Of a DNA stretch of 64,000 nt, positions 41,352-52,100 are shown one piece after another; within the stretch, counting starts at the first letter, position 1, and each line of letters begins with the position of its first letter. The notes below the pieces were generated by a model. That model saw nothing but the letters and a program-made list of their open reading frames with translations. It searched no databases and was not told the DNA's origin. The translations under genes were made by a program, and so were the position numbers. Source of the stretch: Salinimicrobium profundisediminis (GTDB lineage: Bacteria; Bacteroidota; Bacteroidia; Flavobacteriales; Flavobacteriaceae); contig NZ_JAPJDA010000002.1 in the NCBI RefSeq assembly GCF_026241755.1, positions 62,001 to 126,000 on the forward strand. The letters run 5' to 3'.

Positions 41352-44150
41352 TTACTTAACAGTGACCTCTAAGGTCTTATCAAAAACAGATTCTATTACT
41401 TTTTCGTGACGTTTTTTAAACCTCACCGAGCTTCCTGCCGCCGGCGAACCGTAAAACTTCCTGCTACATACTCTAAAGTTCTTTGTCTCCTCTAAATGTA
41501 GCAACAAATGGCTATAAGCTCCCATGTTTCTTGGCTCTTCCTGTGCCCATACTACATCATCGGCATTTTTGTACTTGCTAATTACAGCCTTTATTTGTTC
41601 TGCCGGTAGCGGGAACAACTGCTCAATTCTAACCAGAGCCACATCATCACGTTCTAATTCCTCTCTACGCTCAAGAAGATCATAGTAGAATTTACCGGTA
41701 CAAAATACTAAAGATTTTACTTTATCGGCTTTAGCTTCAGCATCATCTATAAGCGGCTGAAAAGTTCCGTTAGCAAACTCTTCTTTTGTAGAGACTACTT
41801 TTGGGTGCCTAAGCAAACTTTTTGGAGTAAAGATAATTAATGGTTTTCTATAGTTCACCTTCATCTGCCTTCTCAACAGGTGAAACATATTCGCAGGCGT
41901 GGTAACATCGGCTACAAACATATTGTCTTTAGCACATAATTGCAGGTATCGCTCCATTCTTCCTGAAGAATGCTCTGCACCCTGACCTTCATAACCATGA
42001 GGCAGGAACATCACCAATCCATTCTGAAGCTTCCATTTATCTTCGGCTGCCGAAATATACTGGTCAATCATAATTTGAGCTCCATTACTGAAGTCCCCAA
42101 ACTGTGCTTCCCAAATAGTTAAGCAGTTAGGACTTGCCATGGCATAACCATAATCAAACCCTACAACCCCATATTCAGATAAAAGCGAATTATATACTTT
42201 AAAGTCACACGAAGAACCTTTTCTGGTATCGCAGATTGTGCCTTTGATCTGGTTCAACAGGATGATCTCTTCTTCACTGTCTTCTACCTTAACTACGGCG
42301 TGACGGTGAGAAAAAGTTCCTCTTTCAACATCCTGCCCGCTCATTCTTACATAGTAACCCTCTTTAATAAGAGTACCGTAGGCCAGTAATTCGGCCATAC
42401 TCCAGTCAAGGCTATTGCTTTCAAAGAACATGGTGCGACGAAGCTCCACCAGTTTCTTAATTTTTCTAAGGAATTTTTTATCTGAAGGAAGCTCTGATAC
42501 GGCCTGGGCCACTTCGGTAAGCACTTCCATATCAATGGTAGTATCTACCTCTTCCATCATGCGGGATTCATCTACATGCTCAAAACCTTCCCACTCATCC
42601 TGCATAAAAGGAGTGATCCTGGTCTTTTCCTCTTTACGGGAATCCTCGAGATTCTCTTCCAGCTTTGCCTTATACTCTTCTTCCAGTTTCTTCACATGAG
42701 AATCATCAATAATTCCCTGTTCCTGAAGTTTTTCAGCATAAATATCCCGTGGGTTACTATGGCTGGCTATGGCTTTGTAAAGTTTTGGCTGGGTAAATCT
42801 TGGCTCATCACCTTCGTTATGCCCGTATTTTCTATATCCCAGAAGATCTATAAAGACATCTTTCCCAAATTGCATCCTAAAGTCCAGTGCAAAAAGTACG
42901 GCATGTACCACAGCTTCCACATCATCGGCATTAACGTGCAGTACAGGAGACTTGGTAACCTTAGCCACATCTGTACAATAAGTGGATGAGCGGCCATCAA
43001 GATAGTTGGTAGTAAAACCTATCTGGTTATTCACTACAATATGAATGGTACCGCCGGTGGTATAACCTTCCAGCTGTGACATTTGAACAATCTCATAGAC
43101 AATACCCTGCCCGGCAATTGCTGCGTCACCATGTACAATAATAGGCAGAACAGCATCGGCCTTATTTTTATAGTGTCGGTCTTGTTTACCACGGGTAATT
43201 CCCTGCACCACGGCCCCTACTGTCTCCAGGTGGGAAGGGTTGGGGGCGATGTTTATGTTGATCTCTTTCCCGTTATCGGTCTTGCGACAGGAAGTCCATC
43301 CCAGGTGATATTTTACATCCCCGTCAAAAACATCTTCTTCATAATCTTTGCCGTCAAATTCAGTAAAAATGTCTTTCGCACTTTTTCCGAAGATATTGGT
43401 AAGGGTACTAAGACGCCCTCTGTGGGCCATCCCCATCACAAAATCTTTCACACCCAGGTCGGCCGCTTTTTCAATGATAGCATCGAGCGCCGGAATCAAA
43501 CTTTCTCCTCCTTCGAGAGAAAACCTTTTCTGCCCAACATATTTAGTATGAAGAAAATTCTCAAAAGAAACTGCTTCGTTGAGTTTCTTTAGAATATGCT
43601 TCTTTTGCGGCGCAGTAAAAGCAGGTTGATTTTCATTTATATTTAGCCTGTCCTGTATCCACTTTACCTGTTCAGGATTTCTAATGAACATATATTCTAC
43701 GCCAATAGAATCACAATACACCTTGCGAAGGTGCGCTACAATCTCTCTAAGGGTAGAAGGTCCTAATCCTAAAATATCGCCCGCATTAAAAACAGTATCG
43801 AGGTCACTCTCACTGAGGTCAAAATTCTGAATATCTAACGTGGGGCTATATTTTCTTCTTTCCCGTACCGGGTTGGTCTTTGTAAAAAGGTGGCCGCGAC
43901 TGCGATATCCTTCGATCAACTTTACCACCCTGAATTCCTTAAGTACAGAATCGGACATTTCTACCGGCTCACCGCTTTCGGGGTGTTCAACGTATGTCTG
44001 TCCATTCCCCGAAGTCTCCAAACCAAAGTCAAAACCCTGGAAAAAAGCTCTCCAGCTGGGTTCTACACTATCGGGATATTGCAGGTACTGGTCGTAAAGT
44101 TCAGCGAAATATGCTGTATGTGCAGCATTTAAAAATGAAAATTTATCCAT
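41352..44150 (-). CDS. odhA: 2-oxoglutarate dehydrogenase E1 component
   Basis: A 932-residue protein, the usual length for OdhA/SucA. Conserved parts: SFLNAAHTAYFAELYDQYLQ at the N-terminus, FVMGMAHRGRLSTLTNIFG, IVHGDAAIAGQGIVYEIVQM and VVNNQIGFTTNYLDGRSSTY (thiamine diphosphate and Mg binding), QDVERGTFSHRHAV, and FLPHGYEGQGAEHSSGRMER. It decarboxylates 2-oxoglutarate and succinylates the E2 lipoyl group. It is the first gene of the minus-strand odhA-odhB operon, with a candidate promoter at 44188-44195. Confidence 0.97.
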   Translation of the reverse strand: MDKFSFLNAAHTAYFAELYDQYLQYPDSVEPSWRAFFQGFDFGLETSGNGQTYVEHPESGEPVEMSDSVLKEFRVVKLIEGYRSRGHLFTKTNPVRERRKYSPTLDIQNFDLSESDLDTVFNAGDILGLGPSTLREIVAHLRKVYCDSIGVEYMFIRNPEQVKWIQDRLNINENQPAFTAPQKKHILKKLNEAVSFENFLHTKYVGQKRFSLEGGESLIPALDAIIEKAADLGVKDFVMGMAHRGRLSTLTNIFGKSAKDIFTEFDGKDYEEDVFDGDVKYHLGWTSCRKTDNGKEININIAPNPSHLETVGAVVQGITRGKQDRHYKNKADAVLPIIVHGDAAIAGQGIVYEIVQMSQLEGYTTGGTIHIVVNNQIGFTTNYLDGRSSTYCTDVAKVTKSPVLHVNADDVEAVVHAVLFALDFRMQFGKDVFIDLLGYRKYGHNEGDEPRFTQPKLYKAIASHSNPRDIYAEKLQEQGIIDDSHVKKLEEEYKAKLEENLEDSRKEEKTRITPFMQDEWEGFEHVDESRMMEEVDTTIDMEVLTEVAQAVSELPSDKKFLRKIKKLVELRRTMFFESNSLDWSMAELLAYGTLIKEGYYVRMSGQDVERGTFSHRHAVVKVEDSEEEIILLNQIKGTICDTRKGSSCDFKVYNSLLSEYGVVGFDYGYAMASPNCLTIWEAQFGDFSNGAQIMIDQYISAAEDKWKLQNGLVMFLPHGYEGQGAEHSSGRMERYLQLCAKDNMFVADVTTPANMFHLLRRQMKVNYRKPLIIFTPKSLLRHPKVVSTKEEFANGTFQPLIDDAEAKADKVKSLVFCTGKFYYDLLERREELERDDVALVRIEQLFPLPAEQIKAVISKYKNADDVVWAQEEPRNMGAYSHLLLHLEETKNFRVCSRKFYGSPAAGSSVRFKKRHEKVIESVFDKTLEVTVK

Positions 44151-44187
44151 AATATGAAACTACCTGTTTCTTTTTTGTAAAACGTTA

Positions 44188-44195
44188 CAAAAGTA
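44188..44195 (-). promoter_or_regulatory. Candidate -7 element of the odhA-odhB operon
   Basis: Read on the minus strand the octamer is TACTTTTG, a match to TAnnTTTG, 37 bases upstream of the odhA start. No clear -33 box is visible. Confidence 0.45.
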
Positions 44196-44263
44196 CAATT
44201 TTTAAAAAAGAAGCACAGGAGCATTTAATATATTTACCTTATACCTTAAAAACTTTTAACATT

Positions 44264-44800
44264 ATGAACTTCTTTCTCAGTAACAAAAAGAAGCTTTTGC
44301 TTTTAATTATAGCGCTATATTCCACTCATTCATATTTGGTTGCACAGGAGAGAGAGGTGCCAAAAAGGACATTTTTGGAAGATGTTCGTTTTGGGGGAAG
44401 TTTGGGCCTAAATGTTAATAATGGTTACTTCAGCGGATACATAGCTCCAAAAGCCATCTATGATTTTAATTCTTATGCTTCTGCAGGAGTTGGCCTTTTG
44501 GGTTCTTATAACAATACTTCCCGCTACTCCTCTTATACAACCGGCGGCAGCCTTATTGGCTTACTTCGGCCTTTAAACCCGTTACAGCTTTCCGCAGAAT
44601 TTGAAGAACATTATGTCTCGCGAAATTTTGAGCTGGTCGGGGCGAATAAAAGCGATTCCTACTGGTATCCGGGGCTTTTCCTGGGTTTGGGCTATGTTAC
44701 AGGCCCCGTGAGCATAGGCGTGCGATATGATGTGCTGCACAATGATGAAAAAAGCATTTACGCAAACGCTTTAATGCCATTTGTCACCGTATATTTCTAA
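44264..44800 (+). CDS. Exported protein, probable outer-membrane beta-barrel, function unknown
   Basis: A 178-residue protein with a signal peptide (KKKLLLLIIALYSTHSYLVA then QEREV). The mature chain is beta-rich with glycine and aromatic residues: DVRFGGSLGLNVNNGYFSGY, ASAGVGLLGSYNNTSRYSSY, WYPGLFLGLGYVTG and GVRYDVLHNDEKS, ending FVTVYF. The end with an aromatic residue suggests a small outer-membrane barrel. Similar flavobacterial proteins are sometimes labelled alpha-ketoglutarate decarboxylase only because they lie next to odhA; nothing in the sequence supports that activity. It is divergent from odhA and convergent with the prenyl synthase. Confidence 0.7.
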   Translation: MNFFLSNKKKLLLLIIALYSTHSYLVAQEREVPKRTFLEDVRFGGSLGLNVNNGYFSGYIAPKAIYDFNSYASAGVGLLGSYNNTSRYSSYTTGGSLIGLLRPLNPLQLSAEFEEHYVSRNFELVGANKSDSYWYPGLFLGLGYVTGPVSIGVRYDVLHNDEKSIYANALMPFVTVYF

Positions 44801-44805
44801 TATTT

Positions 44806-45780
44806 TTAGACCTGCCGATCCATCAGGCCTTTTCCGAAATTGTAGAGCGGCTTTTTTCTTTCTTCCGGAATTTGCAATTCTTCGAGCACCTCAAATGCCT
44901 TTGTAGTGTACTTCTCAATTTCTTTACGCGTAAGTTCAGCCGCACCACTACTCTCAAAAAGGCCTTTTACAGTCTCCACTTTTGAGCTGGGGTCGGGCGG
45001 ATTTATTGAATAAAGATGTTCCAGCTGCATAGCTTCACGTGAAGCTGCATGTTGTAGAGAAGACAGGTAGAGGAAGGTCTTTTTATTTTCAATAATGTCA
45101 CCCCCAACCTGTTTTCCGAAAGAATCGGGATCTCCAAAAGCATCGAGATAATCATCCTGCAATTGAAATGCGATGCCCAAAAGACGCCCAAATTCATAGA
45201 TCCTGTCACAATTTTCTGCGGAAGCTTCAGCAACAATAGCCCCCATTTTTAAGGAAGCCCCTACAAGCACAGCGGTTTTGTATTCTATCATTTTAAGATA
45301 GTCATCGATGCTGACTTTCTCCTGAACTTCAAAATCCATATCATACTGCTGGCCCTCACAAACTTTTATGGCTGTGCTCGAAAACAACTCTGCCAGTTGC
45401 CTGAAGGTTTCTCCCGGATACTTCTCAAATAACTGGTAAGCCTTAATAAGCATGGCATCGCCTGAAAGTATACCGGTATTGATATCCCAGCGTTCGTGCA
45501 CCGTTTGCTCTCCCCTTCTCAAGGGAGCGTCATCCATAATATCGTCGTGCACCAGGGAAAAATTATGAAAAACCTCTATAGCCAAAGCAGCATCAAGCGC
45601 TTTTTTACTGTCACTGCCAAGAATCTCTGCCGCCATTAAAACCAGCACAGGCCTTACCCTTTTGCCTCCCAGCCCCAAAATGTAGACCATAGGATCATAC
45701 AAATTTGCAGGTTCCTGTTTAACGATGTTCTGGGATAAGTAATCTTCAAATTCCTGACGATAGCGGTCTACTGTGAGCAT
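44806..45780 (-). CDS. Polyprenyl diphosphate synthase (trans-isoprenyl type)
   Basis: A 324-residue protein with both aspartate-rich motifs: FSLVHDDIMDDAPLRRGEQT (first, DDxxD) and LGIAFQLQDDYLDAFGDPDS (second, DDYLD). Other conserved parts are MVYILGLGGKRVRPVLVLMA and the KKTFLYLSSLQHA region. The two residues before the first motif (V-H) and general length fit a farnesyl/geranylgeranyl or octaprenyl-type synthase; chain length cannot be judged safely. It provides precursors for quinones and cell-wall lipid carriers. It is convergent with the 44264 gene, with only five bases between the ends. Confidence 0.92.
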   Translation of the reverse strand: MLTVDRYRQEFEDYLSQNIVKQEPANLYDPMVYILGLGGKRVRPVLVLMAAEILGSDSKKALDAALAIEVFHNFSLVHDDIMDDAPLRRGEQTVHERWDINTGILSGDAMLIKAYQLFEKYPGETFRQLAELFSSTAIKVCEGQQYDMDFEVQEKVSIDDYLKMIEYKTAVLVGASLKMGAIVAEASAENCDRIYEFGRLLGIAFQLQDDYLDAFGDPDSFGKQVGGDIIENKKTFLYLSSLQHAASREAMQLEHLYSINPPDPSSKVETVKGLFESSGAAELTRKEIEKYTTKAFEVLEELQIPEERKKPLYNFGKGLMDRQV

Positions 45781-45909
45781 AAATAGATTTTGTGCTAAAA
45801 TACCAAAACAAGAAGAAAAATATCAACAGCCGCAAAATTTACTTTTCTGCCCAGGCAAAGATCATCTGTAAACTAAGGAAACTTTAACTGTTTTTAAAGT
45901 TTCCATTAT

Positions 45910-45917
45910 TATCTTTG
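45910..45917 (+). promoter_or_regulatory. -7 element of the TetR-efflux operon
   Basis: TATCTTTG matches TAnnTTTG and lies 20 bases before the TTG start of the regulator. The gene product probably binds around here to repress its own operon; no obvious palindrome longer than six bases is visible. Confidence 0.5.
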
Positions 45918-45937
45918 CGGCCTTATAATATCCTCTT

Positions 45938-46546
45938 TTGAAGAATAAAATTGTAGAAAAAGCGGCCGACATGTTTATCACTCTGGGAGTGAAAAGCGTG
46001 ACTATGGACGAGATTGCTGCCGAACTTGGTATCTCCAAGAAGACCATTTACACTCATTTTCCCACCAAAATCAAACTAATTGACGCCACAGCCGATTTTG
46101 TATTTCAAAATATTGCTGAAGGGATTGAGCAAATTAAAGCTAAAGACAAAGATCCCATAGCCGAATTATACGCTATTAAAGAATTTGCCTGCGCTCATTT
46201 AAAGCACGAAAAAACTTCACCCCAGCACCAATTGCAGAAATATTATCCGAAAGTTTTCTTAAAGGTAAGAGAGAAGCAGGGTGAAATGCTCAAGGAAATT
46301 ACTAGAGACAACCTCAAAAAAGGGATTGAAAAAGGCATTTATCGCAGCGACCTTCCCGTAGAGTTCATTAGCCGAATTTACTTTGTAGGTATTCTTGGAA
46401 CCAAGGATCACGAATTTTTTCCCGAACCTCAATTTGCTCCACATCAACTTACAAATATGCATTTAGAGTACCACCTAAGGGCCATTGTAAGCCCAAAAGG
46501 CCTTAAAAAACTGGAAAACTATATAACCGCAAGCAGCACAACATGA
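45938..46546 (+). CDS. TetR-family transcriptional regulator
   Basis: A 202-residue protein beginning with TTG. An in-frame TAA at 45926 excludes earlier starts, and the next ATG (45971) would cut the first helix, so the TTG is well supported. The HTH domain is KIVEKAADMFITLGVKSVTM, DEIAAELGISKKTIYTHF; the rest is the helical ligand-binding domain. The gene overlaps the following TolC gene by four bases (ATGA). Its position at the head of a TolC/HlyD/RND operon makes it the likely repressor, with the inducer unknown. Confidence 0.93.
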   Translation: MKNKIVEKAADMFITLGVKSVTMDEIAAELGISKKTIYTHFPTKIKLIDATADFVFQNIAEGIEQIKAKDKDPIAELYAIKEFACAHLKHEKTSPQHQLQKYYPKVFLKVREKQGEMLKEITRDNLKKGIEKGIYRSDLPVEFISRIYFVGILGTKDHEFFPEPQFAPHQLTNMHLEYHLRAIVSPKGLKKLENYITASSTT

Positions 46547-47904
46547 AACACTTGATATTCTTATTCAGCAGTCTGCTCTATATTCAAGCCTGGACTCAGG
46601 AACCCCCGGCGCAGCCGCTACCCCTTTCGCTGGAAGAAGCTATCGCTATTGGCCTGGAAAACAATTATTCTTCCCTGAAGTCTGAAAAAGAGGTTGAAAA
46701 AGCTCTCGCTCAAAAATGGGAAATCATTTCACAGGGTTTACCACAAATATCTGCTAACGCCGATTATCAGAACTTCGTCAAGCAACCGGTCACGCTTATT
46801 CCGGGGGAGATTGGCGGCGGTGAACCTGGAACATTTGTTCCGGTACGCTTTGGCACCAAACAAAACCTGAGTGCCACTGCTACCTGGCAGCAGCTTATTT
46901 TTGACGGCTCCTATATTGTGGGCGTGCAATCGGCCCGCACCCTGCTTCAAATCTCCAAAAATGCCAAAATCAAGACCGATTTAGAAGTGAGAAAGGCTAT
47001 TATCAACGCCTACGGGAATGTGCTCATGGCCCGCGAAAGCGTTGAGATCCTTGAGAACAATCTCGAGAATGTGACAAAGAATCTCAATGACACCCAAAAA
47101 ATCTTTGAAAATGGCCTTACCGAAGAGGAAGATGTGGAACAGCTAAAGATCACCCGGCTTAGCCTTGAAAACAATCTAAACCGTAACAGACGCATGCTGA
47201 GTATATCCCACCAATTGCTTAACATGGCCATGGGGCTTCCGGTAGAACGTAAAATAATTCCTACAGATGACCTTAACACTCTTGCACTTCAGTTTTATGA
47301 TTTACAATTGCTGGAAGAAAGCATTCCGGTAGAAGAGAATATCGATGTACGCATCGCTCAGAATTCCGCAGAAGCCGCAAGGATCTATGTGAGATTAGAA
47401 AAGGCCAAAGCGCTGCCAAGCCTCACCGGTTTTATTAACTACGGCACCAACGGCAACAGCGACTCCTTCACCTTTTTCAATGATGATCAGGTATATTACC
47501 AGCAATCTATTTTAGGGATAAGCCTTAACGTGCCTGTGTTTAGCAGCGGGATGAGAAACGCCCGCACCAAGCAAAAACAACTGGAATACGACCAGGCCAT
47601 GCTGGATCTTGAGGAAACCAGGAACCAGATCTCTCTGGAAATAGATGCCGCAAAAGCCGATTACCGCTACAGTCTTGAAAATTTTGAAACCCAGCAGGAA
47701 AGCCTGACCCTGGCCGAACGAATTGAGAACAAGAACCAGATCAAATTCTTTGAAGGCCTTGCCAGTAGCTTTGAGCTCAGCGAGGCGCAGCGGCAACTAT
47801 ACACTGCACAACAAAACCTGTTACAGGCCATGCTTGAGGTGATTAATGCTAAAGTAGAACTTGAAAACGTGCTGAGCACAAAAAAATATTCTGAAGAAGA
47901 ATAA
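46543..47904 (+). CDS. TolC-family outer-membrane efflux protein
   Basis: A 453-residue protein with signal peptide (KHLIFLFSSLLYIQAWTQEP) and the duplicated TolC fold. The first half has LSLEEAIAIGLENNYSSLKS and the periplasmic helix ENLENVTKNLNDTQKIFENG with LTEEEDVEQLKITRLSLEN; the second half has VRIAQNSAEAARIYVRLEKA, SISLNVPVFSSGMRNARTK-type barrel strands and NQIKFFEGLASSFELSEAQR. It forms the outer-membrane exit duct. The gene overlaps the regulator by four bases and precedes the adaptor by 22 bases. Confidence 0.94.
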   Translation: MKHLIFLFSSLLYIQAWTQEPPAQPLPLSLEEAIAIGLENNYSSLKSEKEVEKALAQKWEIISQGLPQISANADYQNFVKQPVTLIPGEIGGGEPGTFVPVRFGTKQNLSATATWQQLIFDGSYIVGVQSARTLLQISKNAKIKTDLEVRKAIINAYGNVLMARESVEILENNLENVTKNLNDTQKIFENGLTEEEDVEQLKITRLSLENNLNRNRRMLSISHQLLNMAMGLPVERKIIPTDDLNTLALQFYDLQLLEESIPVEENIDVRIAQNSAEAARIYVRLEKAKALPSLTGFINYGTNGNSDSFTFFNDDQVYYQQSILGISLNVPVFSSGMRNARTKQKQLEYDQAMLDLEETRNQISLEIDAAKADYRYSLENFETQQESLTLAERIENKNQIKFFEGLASSFELSEAQRQLYTAQQNLLQAMLEVINAKVELENVLSTKKYSEEE

Positions 47905-47926
47905 CCAACAACGAACAGTCAAAAAA

Positions 47927-49099
47927 ATGAAAAAGATAAACCTGATACCCGTAATCTTACTACTCCTAATTTCCTGCGGAAAAAGTGATTCTGTCGAAGG
48001 AATTATTGAAAGTGGCGACCTCAGCGAAATAAGGGCCAAAAAAGCCGATTTAAGTGCCAGGCAAAGTGAACTGTCTTCCCAGATCACAAAACTGGATGCC
48101 GCCATAGAAAAACTGGCCGGGAATAACGAATTTACCCTGGTAAGCACAAGAAAAGTCTCCGATTCCCTCTTTAAACATTATGTTGAGCTGCCGGGCGATG
48201 TAGAAACCCGCCAGAATATCATCATTTACCCCGAATTTTCTGGAATCCTTGAAAACATAACTGTAGAGGAAGGCGACAGGGTTCAAAAAGGGCAAATTTT
48301 GGCACGCATTGATGAAGGCGGCCTGTCAAGCCAGCTGGCACAAATGGAAGCCCAGGCATCCCTTGCCAAAACCACTTTTGAGAGACAACAAAGACTGTGG
48401 AACCAGAACATAGGTAGTGAAATACAATACCTGGAAGCAAAAACCAACTATGAGGCACTACAAAACTCGGTGCAACAAATGCGCTCGCAACTGGCCAAAA
48501 CAGTAGTAAGAGCTCCTTTTAGCGGGGTAATAGATGAAATCTTTTCAGAACAGGGAGAAGTAGTTAATCCGGGGCAAAGCAGGCTTTTCAGGCTCATTAA
48601 TTTGTCTGATATGTACATCACCGCCGCAGTACCTGAATCTTACCTGGGAACCATTAAAAAAGGAACCGAAGTAATGGTAGACATAGCGGCCACCGGCACT
48701 TCGTTTACCAGCACGGTGAGGCAGGTAGGAAATTTTGTGAATCCGGACAACAGGACCTTCGAGATCCAGATCGCAGTACCACCCAGCCAGGAGCAGGTAA
48801 AACCCAACCTTATTGCCAATGTAAGGATCAACGATTACACTTCTGAAAATGCTATTATTATTCCCGAAAATCTGATTCAGAAGAATTCTGCCGGCGAGAA
48901 TGTTGCTTTCGTTGTTCAAAAAGAAACCGACAGTACAGGAGTAGCCCAAAAAAGGGTTTTAAAAACAGGAATGGCCTATGACAATGCTGTAGAAGTACTT
49001 TCAGGCCTTCAGGTGGGAGATCTACTTATTACCAGTGGCGCTCGCAGCATTCAGGAAGGGGAAGAGGTAGAGATAGCTAACCGCAAAGCATTGAACTAA
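47927..49099 (+). CDS. RND efflux periplasmic adaptor (membrane fusion protein), lipoprotein
   Basis: A 390-residue protein. Signal NLIPVILLLLISCGKSDS ends in a lipobox with Cys near residue 17. A coiled-coil follows (LSEIRAKKADLSARQSELSS), then the biotinyl-lipoyl-like part EFSGILENITVEEGDRVQKG and VVRAPFSGVIDEIFSEQGEV, split by a long alpha-hairpin, and the C-terminal beta-barrel domain. It links the inner-membrane pump to the TolC duct. It lies between the TolC and RND genes, one base before the latter. Confidence 0.94.
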   Translation: MKKINLIPVILLLLISCGKSDSVEGIIESGDLSEIRAKKADLSARQSELSSQITKLDAAIEKLAGNNEFTLVSTRKVSDSLFKHYVELPGDVETRQNIIIYPEFSGILENITVEEGDRVQKGQILARIDEGGLSSQLAQMEAQASLAKTTFERQQRLWNQNIGSEIQYLEAKTNYEALQNSVQQMRSQLAKTVVRAPFSGVIDEIFSEQGEVVNPGQSRLFRLINLSDMYITAAVPESYLGTIKKGTEVMVDIAATGTSFTSTVRQVGNFVNPDNRTFEIQIAVPPSQEQVKPNLIANVRINDYTSENAIIIPENLIQKNSAGENVAFVVQKETDSTGVAQKRVLKTGMAYDNAVEVLSGLQVGDLLITSGARSIQEGEEVEIANRKALN

Positions 49100-49100
49100 G

Positions 49101-52100
49101 ATGAAATTAGATAAAGAATTTAAACTTTCTTCCTGGGCTATAGACAACCGCATGACGGTGTATGTCATCGTCGCCATCATTCTTATTGGCGGCCTGATGT
49201 CTTACTACAGCATGCCGCGGGAGTCTTTCCCAGAAGTTGTAGAAACCAAGATCTACGTGAGTTCGGTGAACCCCGGGAATTCCGCAGAAGACGTAGAGAA
49301 ATTCATCACCGAGCCTCTCGAGGAAGAATTCAACAACATTGCCGGTGTGCAGGACATCTCTTCTACTACCCTTCAGGATTACTCCCTGGTGATCGTGGAA
49401 TTTGACGAGGATATTTCGGTAGATGCAGCAAAGCAAAAGGTGAAAGATAAGGTTGACCAGCAAAAAGCAGCAACCACCTGGCCCACGCTCGATAATGGCG
49501 CCAAGGTAGAACCAAACGTCTTCGACCTGAATATTTCCGAAGAAATGCCCATCCTAAACGTAAACCTTACGGGTGATTATCCGGTGCAGCAATTAAAGGA
49601 ATATGCAGAATACCTGCAGGACAGGATCGAACTTCTTCCGCAGATAAAAGAAGCTTCTGTTAGGGGTGCCGAGGAGAAAGAGGTGGAGATCGCGGTAGAC
49701 ATTTATAAGATGACTGCTTCAAAAGTGAGCTTTCAGGATATTATAAGTGCCGTGAGCACAGAGAACCAAACCATCTCTGGCGGAAATGTGATCACAGGAG
49801 GAATTCAAAAGAATATTCGCATACTTGGAGAAATAACCAATCCCGATGAACTTAAGAATGTCATTGTAAAAAGGGAAGACGGAAATGTCTTTTTACGGGA
49901 TATAGCAGAGATCAGGTTCCAGGAACAGGAACCCACCACTTTTGCACGGGAGCATGGAGAACCCGTGGTGATGCTCGATATCAAGAAGCGCGGGGGTAAG
50001 AACATGATCGAGGCCATTGAAAATATTAAGGCCATAGTTAAAGAAGAGCAGGAAACAAGCCTTCCCGACGATCTTCATATCTCCTTTACCAACGACCAGT
50101 CTACCACTACAGAAAATATGGTAGACGACCTGGTGAACAACATTATATTTGGGATCATCCTGGTAGTAGTGGTGCTCATGTTCTTTCTTGGTTTCCGAAA
50201 CGCCCTTTTTGTGGGGTTTGCCATACCACTTTCCATGTTCCTTTCCTTTATTATTCTGTCAAGCATAGGCTTTACACTGAACACCATGGTGCTTTTTGCG
50301 CTGGTAATGGGGCTGGGAATGCTGGTAGATAATGGGATTGTGGTGGTTGAAAACGTGTACAGCCTCATGGACCAGGGCGTGCCAAGAATAAAAGCAGCAA
50401 AACAAGGGGTGGGTGAAATTGCCTGGCCTATTATTGCTTCAACCGCAACAACTCTTGCAGCCTTTTTCCCACTGGCATTGTGGCCGGGAACCATAGGAAA
50501 GTTCATGGTCTACTTCCCCATCACTTTATCTATTGTACTGGGTTCTTCCCTCTTTGTGGCATTAATTATCAATTCGATGCTGACTTCAGAATTTATGAAA
50601 ACTGAAGAAAAGGAGCTCACAAAAAAGAAGCTTATTCGCATAAGTGCAATTTTGACCGGGGTGGGAATAATACTTCTCATCGCCGGATTTGTGCTTGACA
50701 TGGGTGGCCTTAGGGCAGCGGGGAATCTCTCTATTCTTGCCGCTATTTTGCTGTGGGCTTATAAATATTTTCTAAGCAGCTGGGTAGATTTTTTCCAGTA
50801 CAGGGCGTTAAAGAAACTGGAGAAAAAGTATGAAGCTACCCTGCGTTTTTCTCTCCGCGGAAAAAATTCTTACCTGGTTTTCTTCGGAACTTTAGCCATG
50901 CTCATCCTGTCCTTTATCTTGGTGAGTATTGTACAGCCGAAGGTGCTCTTTTTCCCTGAAAATGAGCCTAACCAGATCATTACCTATATAGAACTGCCTG
51001 AAGGAACCGATATCAAAAAGACCAATGAGATCACCAAGCAAGTTGAGCAGCAGGTTTATGAGGTGATAGAAAAGTATGAAGACGAAGACGGATACAATTT
51101 CATGGTAGAATCGGCCATCTCACAAGTGGGCCGGGGTGCCGGAAATCCGCAGACTGACGGGGGCCAGCAGAACGATATGCCTCACAAGGGGAAAGTCACC
51201 CTCACCATGCGGGAGTTTAAAGACCGCCGAGGGGTGAAGAGTAGCCATGTACTTTCGGAGGTTCGCGATGCCGTACAGGATTTTCCCGGGGCTTCGATCA
51301 TTGTTGAAAAAGATGCTGCCGGGCCACCTGTTGGTTATCCTATCAACATCGAATTAAAAGGTGAAGATTATGAGCAAATGCTTATTACTGCCGAAAACCT
51401 GAGGAAGCAAATTGGGGAAATGAACATCCCCGGCATTGAAGAGCTGCAAATAGATGTGAACAAATCTAAACCTGAGCTCAACGTGCAGGTAGACCGCGTA
51501 AAGGCAGGGCAGCTTGGCGTCTCTACAGGTACAGTGGGACAAACTTTGCGAAGGGCAATTTATGGCGAAGAGATCTCTACCTTTAAAGAAGGTGATGAAG
51601 ATTACCCAATTAATGTGCGGTTCAATGAAGATCTAAGGTATAACGAAAATGCCCTTTTTAACCAGCCCATCACTTTTAAAAACCAAAGCACCGGAAACAT
51701 TGTACAGGTACCAATATCTTCGGTGACAAAAACTGAGCTGACTTCTTCCTTTAGTGCCATAAAACGGAAAGATCTAAAGCGTGTGATCACTCTGTATTCC
51801 AATGTTCTGGAAGGCTATAACGGAAACGCCATTGTAGAGCAGCTTCAAAAGGAACTCGCTTCTTACGATCTTCCAGAAGGGATTTCTCTTGAATTTACGG
51901 GAGAGCAGGAAAAACAGCAGGAAAATATGTCGTTCCTTCTAAAAGCCCTTTTAATTGGGTTAGGCGGAATTCTACTTATCCTGGTTGCCCAGTTCAACTC
52001 AATTCCAAAACCATTGATCATTCTCATAGCAGTATTCCTGTCTTTAGCAGGAGTCTTTCTTGGGCTGGTAGTATTCCAGATGGATTTTATCATAATTATG

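Noticed and set aside
43083-43592. A 169-codon plus-strand frame inside odhA
   Set aside because: It lies entirely within the well-supported minus-strand odhA gene and has no domain.
44264-44800. An alpha-ketoglutarate decarboxylase, as similar proteins are sometimes named
   Set aside because: The protein has a signal peptide and beta-barrel pattern and no thiamine-binding or decarboxylase motif; the name comes from its neighbour odhA.
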